The position numbers and the translations under genes are program-made. A stretch of 9,942 bases of DNA from Bacteroidota bacterium (GTDB lineage Bacteria > Bacteroidota > Bacteroidia > Chitinophagales > Chitinophagaceae): NCBI GenBank assembly GCA_023391895.1, contig JAEWAC010000219.1, forward strand, positions 1 to 9,942, given 5' to 3'. Positions 5,582 to 9,942 of this stretch are shown here, piece after piece. The notes beneath the pieces were generated by a model, which ran no database searches, had not been told where the DNA came from, and worked only from the letters and a program-made list of their open reading frames with translations. Position 1 is the first letter of the stretch. Each line of letters starts with the position of its first letter.

Positions 5582-8032
5582 TTACTGTCCTATGCCACCG
5601 CTGCCGCTGTTGGCCCGCTTGTTTTCATCTTCCAGCCCGGTTTTACGCTGGCGGGCGTCCTTTACCTCGTTACTGCCAAAGCGGTAAGTAAAATTGAGCC
5701 GGAGCTGTCGGCTTTCCCAGCCACCACTGGCTTTTACATATTGCCCCGCAAAGTTGCTCTCGCTGCTCCAGCGCATGGTCAGGAAAAGATCAGTTACCGT
5801 AGCTTTTACCGTAGCCTTACCTTTTAGTACTTGCTTTTGCATACCGCCATCTATACCACCCATGGCGCGGGTTTCAAAGGTGCCCTGCCAGATGGAAGGA
5901 GAAGTGTACCAGCCGCTGAGTTCCACCGTCCAGGTTTTGGCAAACTTCAGGCTGTTTTGCATATACAAATTATAGGCAAATACATCCAGGTCAATCTGCC
6001 GGCCTTTTGCACCAAAATCTGCCTTGTAGTGCGAGTAATAGCTATTGAGGTTGATGAAAGAAGAAAAGCCCTTGTGCTGAAAAGGATAGCTGATGTTGAG
6101 ACTGACAATATCCTGGGTCGCCAGGTTTTCACGGGTAATAAAGCTTTTGGTTTTTTCGATGGTATCCAGCAGCTGCGCAAACATGTCTTTTACATGGCTG
6201 TAATTTAAGGTGGTGTTCAGCTTGGATTTATACGTATGGGTAATGCCAAAGCTATTGGTATACTGCGGCCTTAAATCAATATTGCCTTTCTGAAACGTGT
6301 TTTCATCCAGCTTGAATTCAAACGGGTTCAGGTCCTGGTAAGCAGGCCGGTCAATACGGCGGCTGTAGGTGAGGCTGAACTGGCTCATGGGGTTTTTATT
6401 AAATGTAATGGCAGCACTGGGAAACAGGTCGGTATAGGGCCGGGTAAAAGAAGAATCATAGCTCACATAACTGCCATCAACCTGCCGGAACCCGGTGGAG
6501 CGTCCTTTGGAAGTGGTGTTCTCCAGCCGCAGGCCGGCTTGCAGGATAAAGCCATTAAAAGACCGGTTGTAATTAACGTAAGCGGCATTGATGTTTTCTT
6601 TATAGTCAAAGCGGTTGCTGCGCAGGGTATCCAGCTCCTTGCCGGTGGTGTATACATTATAGCGTTCAAAATCGTTGTCGGTATTGACATAAGATATTTT
6701 AAACCCCATACCCAGTTTGCCTTTTTTAAAATTTTGCTCGTAATCGCCCTTGAAAGAATACAGGTCAATATTGGAGGGGGCCAGCATGTTGTATACCAGG
6801 CGGTTTTGTTCCTGTTGTCCGCTGGCATCATAGTAAATATTGGGTTGCAACTGGTCGCTTCGGTTTCGGTACAAGCCATAATCCGCATCCAGGTTCAGCT
6901 CCTTGCCGGCCGTGTCGACAAAGCGATAGTTCAGGTTGAAGTTGTGGTTGGAGCGGTTCATGTCGTTGGTGTTGTTGGCCACCAGAATTTGATTGGCAGT
7001 TCCGGCATTGCCATAGTTAATATAGGTGCGGCTGATATTGGCAAAGTCTGACTTGCCGATGGTGCCGTTGGCAATGAGGCCCAAAGTAGTACGCTTGTTT
7101 AAAGAATAATCCACCCCGGCTTTGTAGTTGTGGTACAAGCCTTTGAATTCATTGTTCGAACGCTGGTTAAACGTCGTATTGGAAACATCGCGGTAGATGT
7201 TGATGAAGTTGTAGTTGTGATTGCGGTTGAAGTTGTAATTGCCAAACAGGTTAACCACTTTATTGCGGTTGTTCAAGGAAAAGCCGCCGTTGTATTTGGG
7301 ATACACACCGATGTTATAGCCGGCCGTAACAGAACCGTTGGTGCCGTAGGCTTTGTTTTTCTTTAACCGGATGTTGATGATACCGGCATTGCCCGCTGCT
7401 TCATACTTGGCAGAAGGATTGGTGATGATTTCAATAGCTTCTATTTGCGAGGCCTGCAGGCTTTTGAGGTATTCACTCAGGTCCTTGCCGGACAAGGGCG
7501 AAGGTCGCCCATCAATATACACCTGTACGCCGCTTTTGCCACTGAGGCTCAGGTTGTCATCCCGGTCTACCAGCACGCCCGGCGATTTGCGCAACAGTTC
7601 CAGCGCATCGGAGCCGGTGGCGTTGATGGTACCCTCTACATTCAACACCATTTTATCGGCCTTGGCCTCTACCAGCGGTTTGCGGGCAGTTACGGTTACG
7701 CCTTGCAACTCTTCTTTGCTTTTACTGAGTGCAATGGGTGGCAGTTTTATATCTTTTCCACTAACCTGAAAAGCCGCAGAGTAGGCAGGAGCATAGCCTA
7801 CATAACTCACGCCCACCAGGTAATGGCCTTCTTTGGTGTTATCAAAATTAAACCCACCATCATCCTGCGTTACGGCATATTTTAAAACCAGAGAATCTTT
7901 ACTGCGCAATAAGGAAACCGTGGAACCGCTGATGGGTTTGCCTTGCCCATCATTTACAACGCCGGCCACCTGCTGTGCAAAGAGTGGAGCTGTTAGCAGG
8001 AGCGCTGCTAACAGGAAGGTGGGTTTTCTCAT
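5582..8032 (-). CDS. TonB-receptor-like outer-membrane beta-barrel protein
   Basis: The 816-residue protein begins with a Sec signal (residues 1-19, probable cleavage after LFA). Residues 22-105 are a carboxypeptidase-regulatory-like beta domain (VAGVVNDGQGKPISGSTVSL). Residues 110-225 are a plug with the conserved block NPSAKYEAAGNAGIINI. A beta barrel with alternating aromatic strands and Asn/Tyr-rich loops runs from about 230 to 787, ending in LRLNFTYRFG. A charged 30-residue tail follows the last strand, as is common in this Bacteroidota barrel family. No SusD partner lies beside it, so glycan uptake of the SusC/D kind is unlikely; siderophore, peptide or other transport remains open. TACCTTTG lies 19 bases before the ATG. 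Lipoprotein A follows on the same strand after 60 bp. A 10-bp perfect inverted repeat sits inside codons 7-15. Confidence 0.92.
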   Translation of the reverse strand: MRKPTFLLAALLLTAPLFAQQVAGVVNDGQGKPISGSTVSLLRSKDSLVLKYAVTQDDGGFNFDNTKEGHYLVGVSYVGYAPAYSAAFQVSGKDIKLPPIALSKSKEELQGVTVTARKPLVEAKADKMVLNVEGTINATGSDALELLRKSPGVLVDRDDNLSLSGKSGVQVYIDGRPSPLSGKDLSEYLKSLQASQIEAIEIITNPSAKYEAAGNAGIINIRLKKNKAYGTNGSVTAGYNIGVYPKYNGGFSLNNRNKVVNLFGNYNFNRNHNYNFINIYRDVSNTTFNQRSNNEFKGLYHNYKAGVDYSLNKRTTLGLIANGTIGKSDFANISRTYINYGNAGTANQILVANNTNDMNRSNHNFNLNYRFVDTAGKELNLDADYGLYRNRSDQLQPNIYYDASGQQEQNRLVYNMLAPSNIDLYSFKGDYEQNFKKGKLGMGFKISYVNTDNDFERYNVYTTGKELDTLRSNRFDYKENINAAYVNYNRSFNGFILQAGLRLENTTSKGRSTGFRQVDGSYVSYDSSFTRPYTDLFPSAAITFNKNPMSQFSLTYSRRIDRPAYQDLNPFEFKLDENTFQKGNIDLRPQYTNSFGITHTYKSKLNTTLNYSHVKDMFAQLLDTIEKTKSFITRENLATQDIVSLNISYPFQHKGFSSFINLNSYYSHYKADFGAKGRQIDLDVFAYNLYMQNSLKFAKTWTVELSGWYTSPSIWQGTFETRAMGGIDGGMQKQVLKGKATVKATVTDLFLTMRWSSESNFAGQYVKASGGWESRQLRLNFTYRFGSNEVKDARQRKTGLEDENKRANSGSGGIGQ
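7990..8014 (-). repeat. 10-bp perfect inverted repeat inside the barrel gene's signal-peptide codons
   Basis: CTGTTAGCAG (7990-7999) and CTGCTAACAG (8005-8014) are perfect arms around 5 bases, lying at nucleotides 19-43 of the coding sequence. In the mRNA this makes a stable hairpin just past the ribosome initiation footprint. The arms encode similar leucine/alanine stretches of the signal peptide, so coding repetition could explain part of it. Confidence 0.6.
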
Positions 8033-8051
8033 AAAACACTGTTATGTGCTG

Positions 8052-8059
8052 CAAAGGTA
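8052..8059 (-). promoter_or_regulatory. Bacteroidota -7 box (TAnnTTTG) for the barrel gene
   Basis: On the minus strand this reads TACCTTTG, an exact consensus match 19 bases before the ATG at 8032. The predicted leader is about 12-15 nt. No convincing -33 TTG lies at the standard spacing. Confidence 0.65.
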
Positions 8060-8128
8060 AATGGCTTAAAACCCCATGCCGGCACAAGACAGGTTCAATG
8101 GCTGCACAGTCTTATTAATGGCAAACAC

Positions 8129-8338
8129 TTAGCTTGCGGGTGGTCGGGCATCGTCATGGGTACCTTTGATAAGGCCAATGCCGGTAAAAAAGAACACGGC
8201 CCCCAAAATGCCATATACCAAAAGAGTTTTTATTTGATTTTCAGTACCCTTGGCATCCATGAATACCATGGCAGCATAAATAAGCCCGGCAATGCCCAGA
8301 ATGGTGAGAATAACTCCAAATACACGCTTTAAATTCAT
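8129..8338 (-). CDS. Small double-span inner-membrane protein of unknown function
   Basis: The 69-residue product has two hydrophobic helices, about residues 6-27 (FGVILTILGIAGLIYAAMVF) and 38-58 (TLLVYGILGAVFFFTGIGLI), joined by a short charged loop (DAKGTENQIK) and ending in a polar tail. The basic N-terminus (MNLKR) suggests both ends lie in the cytoplasm. It starts with ATG at 8338; no Shine-Dalgarno is seen. It lies 88 bp after lipoprotein B and 96 bp before the barrel gene on the same strand, and the barrel gene has its own promoter. Short proteins of this kind are common in Bacteroidota, and I do not know a function. The hydrophobic pattern and alternating gaps make it a credible gene despite its size. 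Confidence 0.75.
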   Translation of the reverse strand: MNLKRVFGVILTILGIAGLIYAAMVFMDAKGTENQIKTLLVYGILGAVFFFTGIGLIKGTHDDARPPAS

Positions 8339-8426
8339 ACCCGAGTTTTATAATGATTTTGCAAAAAGGTTGCCAGCCAAATAGCTCATCCGTTTGGGGC
8401 CAGGTGATGTTTTCCGCAAGTGCCCG

Positions 8427-8936
8427 CTACGGCTGCCATAGGGACCCGCAGTCTACGGGTTGAAAAATGCGGCTGCTATCCCATTCTATCTGCTGATGAT
8501 CGGGATAAACCGCCGTGTCGCGCCGGTAGCTCATCTGGCGGGTACCGGCTTGTACCAGGCGGCTGCCTTCTACCCGGAAGGCCACTTCGCGTACCGACTG
8601 CATACCTTCTGAAGTAAAATCATAAAAAGCAACAATCTGGTTGTTGCGCACCGTACCCTTAAGGGTGCCGGCACTGCCATCTATCTGGTAGTTGTCGTAC
8701 GCCAGTTGCCCGTTTACCAGCGTGTCTTGTATGGCCAGCTTCAGCTTGATGGTGTCGCGGTTATGCACCCAACGGTAGCAGCCTGACAGGCTGTTGTAAG
8801 CACCGGCTGCTGCTCCGTTGCTGATGGAGGTACTGCTGCTGTTGGAAGTGGCCGTGTCCGACGTTGCAGTACTGGGTGCAGGCGACTGGTTACACCCCAA
8901 TGCAGCTAAAATTACGATCCAGGCAATGTGTTTCAT
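8427..8936 (-). CDS. Small lipoprotein B, paralogue of the lipoprotein at 5015-5521
   Basis: The 169-residue precursor starts MKHIAWIVILAALGC, a lipoprotein signal with C15 as lipidated residue (ALGC is a slightly relaxed lipobox). A Ser/Thr/Ala-rich linker fills residues 16-47. The folded part has GCY at C53, NRDTIKLKL, VNGQLAY, GTVRNNQIVAFYDF, SEGMQSVREVAFR and a cysteine at C163 six residues from the end. These match lipoprotein A block by block, including the two-cysteine spacing, so a disulfide between C53 and C163 is likely. The function is unknown, with no catalytic motif visible. It is divergent from umuC, sharing a 141-bp region, and is followed on its own strand by the small membrane protein. 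ATG 8936 is the natural start because it opens the signal peptide. Confidence 0.85.
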   Translation of the reverse strand: MKHIAWIVILAALGCNQSPAPSTATSDTATSNSSSTSISNGAAAGAYNSLSGCYRWVHNRDTIKLKLAIQDTLVNGQLAYDNYQIDGSAGTLKGTVRNNQIVAFYDFTSEGMQSVREVAFRVEGSRLVQAGTRQMSYRRDTAVYPDHQQIEWDSSRIFQPVDCGSLWQP

Positions 8937-9028
8937 AAAAGTCAGATTTTCTTTTAAATTGTTTTACCCATTGCAAGTTTACGGCCAATAATTAGAAGCT
9001 GGATTTCAGAAATGTGGACAACCGCCAA

Positions 9029-9045
9029 TGCTAAACTATTTAGCA
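9029..9045 (+). promoter_or_regulatory. Candidate operator before umuC
   Basis: TGCTAAACTATTTAGCA is a perfect inverted repeat with 7-bp arms around CTA. It ends 5 bp before the -7 box at 9051-9058 and covers the place of the -33 element, an ideal location for a repressor. Control by a DNA-damage-responsive regulator is inference from the downstream gene; I cannot name the protein, and the sequence is not a LexA box I know. Confidence 0.55.
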
Positions 9046-9050
9046 ATTTC

Positions 9051-9058
9051 TATCTTTG
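9051..9058 (+). promoter_or_regulatory. Bacteroidota -7 box (TAnnTTTG) for umuC
   Basis: TATCTTTG, an exact consensus match, lies 19 bases before the ATG at 9078. No clear -33 element is visible because the position is occupied by the palindrome at 9029-9045. Confidence 0.7.
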
Positions 9059-9077
9059 TTCTACTAAAACCAGGCCC

Positions 9078-9942
9078 ATGATTGCTATTGTAGATTGCAA
9101 CAGTTTTTATTGCTCGTGTGAAAAAGTGTTCCGGCCCGAACTGGCAGAAAAGCCCGTGGTGGTATTGAGCAACAACGACGGCTGCATCATTTCCCGTACG
9201 GACGAAGCCAAGGAACTGGGTGTAAACATGACAGGCCCGTTCTTTATGGCCAAGGAGCTGATTGAAGCAAACAACGTAGCTGTTTTTTCCTCAAACTACA
9301 ACCTGTATGGCGACATGAGCTGGCGGGTAATGGAAGCCCTGAAAAGTGTGGTCGGGCAGGACAAGGTAGAAGTGTATTCCGTAGACGAAGCCTTTTTAAA
9401 CCTGGAAAGCTTTCCCCCCCAAAGCCTGAACGACATTGCAAAGGCCGTAAAGCATACGGTAGAAAGCTGGACGGGTGTAGCGGTGTCGGTAGGCATCGCC
9501 CCCACCAAAACCCTGAGCAAGCTGGCCAACCGCCTGGCCAAAAAAAGTAAAATTGCTACCGGCTGCATCACCGTACTGGCAGAAGAAGAAAACATCCGGC
9601 AAGCGCTACAGGCCACCGAGGTCAAACATGTGTGGGGCATTGGCACCAAGTACGCCGAAAAGCTGCAGATGTGGGGTATTGAAACGGCCTGGCACCTGCG
9701 CCATATGGATATGGAATGGGCCCGCAAAAACCTGGGTGGTGTGGTAGGCGTACGGCTGATTAAGGAACTGAGAGGAGAGCCGGCGATTATGATGGAGGAG
9801 CAGCTCACCAACAAAAAAATAATCGCCACTACCCGCATGTTTGGCAATGCCGTTACCAGCCTGAAAGACATTACGGAAGCCGTTGCCGTCTACACCTCGC
9901 GGGCCGCTGAAAAGCTGCGGCGCCAGCAAAGCGCAGCCGGTG
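9078..9942 (+). CDS. umuC: Y-family DNA polymerase, UmuC type (3' end outside window)
   Basis: The open frame from ATG 9078 runs off the window; 288 codons are visible, against about 420 in full-length UmuC. MIAIVDCNSFYCSCEKVF at the start contains the first catalytic aspartate (D6) and the steric-gate region near F10-Y11. SNNDGCIISRTDEAKELG (31-48) and SSNYNLYGDMS (71-81) are UmuC signatures. YSVDEAF at 100-106 supplies D103 and E104, the other metal ligands. GVAVSVGIAPTKTLSKLANRLAKK closes the palm, VWGIGTKYAEKL is the helix-hairpin-helix-like thumb motif, and the little-finger domain has begun by the window end. UmuC is the catalytic subunit of error-prone polymerase V and copies past DNA lesions. 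The usual partner umuD is not upstream, since the neighbour is a divergent lipoprotein gene. It has its own promoter and a candidate operator. Confidence 0.95.
   Translation, partial: MIAIVDCNSFYCSCEKVFRPELAEKPVVVLSNNDGCIISRTDEAKELGVNMTGPFFMAKELIEANNVAVFSSNYNLYGDMSWRVMEALKSVVGQDKVEVYSVDEAFLNLESFPPQSLNDIAKAVKHTVESWTGVAVSVGIAPTKTLSKLANRLAKKSKIATGCITVLAEEENIRQALQATEVKHVWGIGTKYAEKLQMWGIETAWHLRHMDMEWARKNLGGVVGVRLIKELRGEPAIMMEEQLTNKKIIATTRMFGNAVTSLKDITEAVAVYTSRAAEKLRRQQSAAG

Noticed and set aside
6539..7051. Hydrophobic, valine/isoleucine-rich plus-strand frames in the barrel gene
   Set aside because: Antisense of Asn/Tyr/Asp-rich barrel codons naturally gives Val/Ile-rich sequence; the barrel reading is continuous and family-like.
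7195..7250. Repeated AAGTTGTA-type sequence suggesting a tandem repeat
   Set aside because: It reflects Asn/Tyr/Phe-rich barrel strand codons (NYNFNRNHNYNF) and is not a regular repeat.
8357..8366. TTTTGCAAAA palindrome before the small membrane protein
   Set aside because: It is only 10 bp with A/T ends, and no promoter element stands beside it to give it meaning.
9296..9871. A 191-codon minus-strand open frame opposite umuC
   Set aside because: The plus strand encodes continuous, motif-rich UmuC here; the antisense product is Ser/Arg-rich with no recognisable features.

Overview
The window looks like ordinary chromosome from a Bacteroidota bacterium, most likely a Chitinophagaceae-type member. 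The evidence is several TAnnTTTG (-7 type) promoter elements at the expected place, little Shine-Dalgarno use, an outer-membrane beta-barrel protein of the carboxypeptidase-regulatory-domain/plug/barrel type, small lipoproteins, and protein sequences typical of that phylum. No rRNA, tRNA, CRISPR array, insertion sequence or phage gene was seen.

Layout. (1) 1-813 (+) is the C-terminal part of an M1-family zinc aminopeptidase cut by the window edge. (2) 814-1415 is a gene-poor, AT-rich stretch with a hairpin terminator (879-907), a small GC-rich inverted repeat, and what reads like a decayed minus-strand coding remnant (about 928-1121). (3) 1416-2294 (+) is an LpxL/HtrB-type lipid A acyltransferase, followed by a strong bidirectional terminator (2301-2341). 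(4) On the minus strand, an ArsR-family repressor gene (4160-3831) leads into a CstB-like persulfide dioxygenase/rhodanese gene (3767-2358); a 25-bp inverted repeat overlaps the -7 box of the latter. (5) tsaB (4954-4280, minus) is a tRNA t6A synthesis gene. (6) A minus-strand envelope cluster spans 8936-5015: lipoprotein B, a 69-residue double-span membrane protein, an 816-residue outer-membrane beta-barrel protein, and lipoprotein A. Lipoproteins A and B are clear paralogues. (7) 9078-9942 (+) is the first two thirds of a UmuC-type Y-family polymerase, running off the window end.

How the genes work together. The arsR-pdo pair is a self-contained candidate sulfur-stress module: a repressor, a likely operator, and an enzyme that oxidises persulfide and handles thiosulfate. 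The envelope cluster may act as a unit, because two members of the same lipoprotein family flank the barrel gene, but no substrate can be read from sequence. umuC stands alone without umuD next to it and has a 17-bp palindrome where a repressor would act. The best leads are the two candidate operators (3779-3803 and 9029-9045), the paired lipoproteins, and the frameshifted remnant. Nothing here proves a new system.
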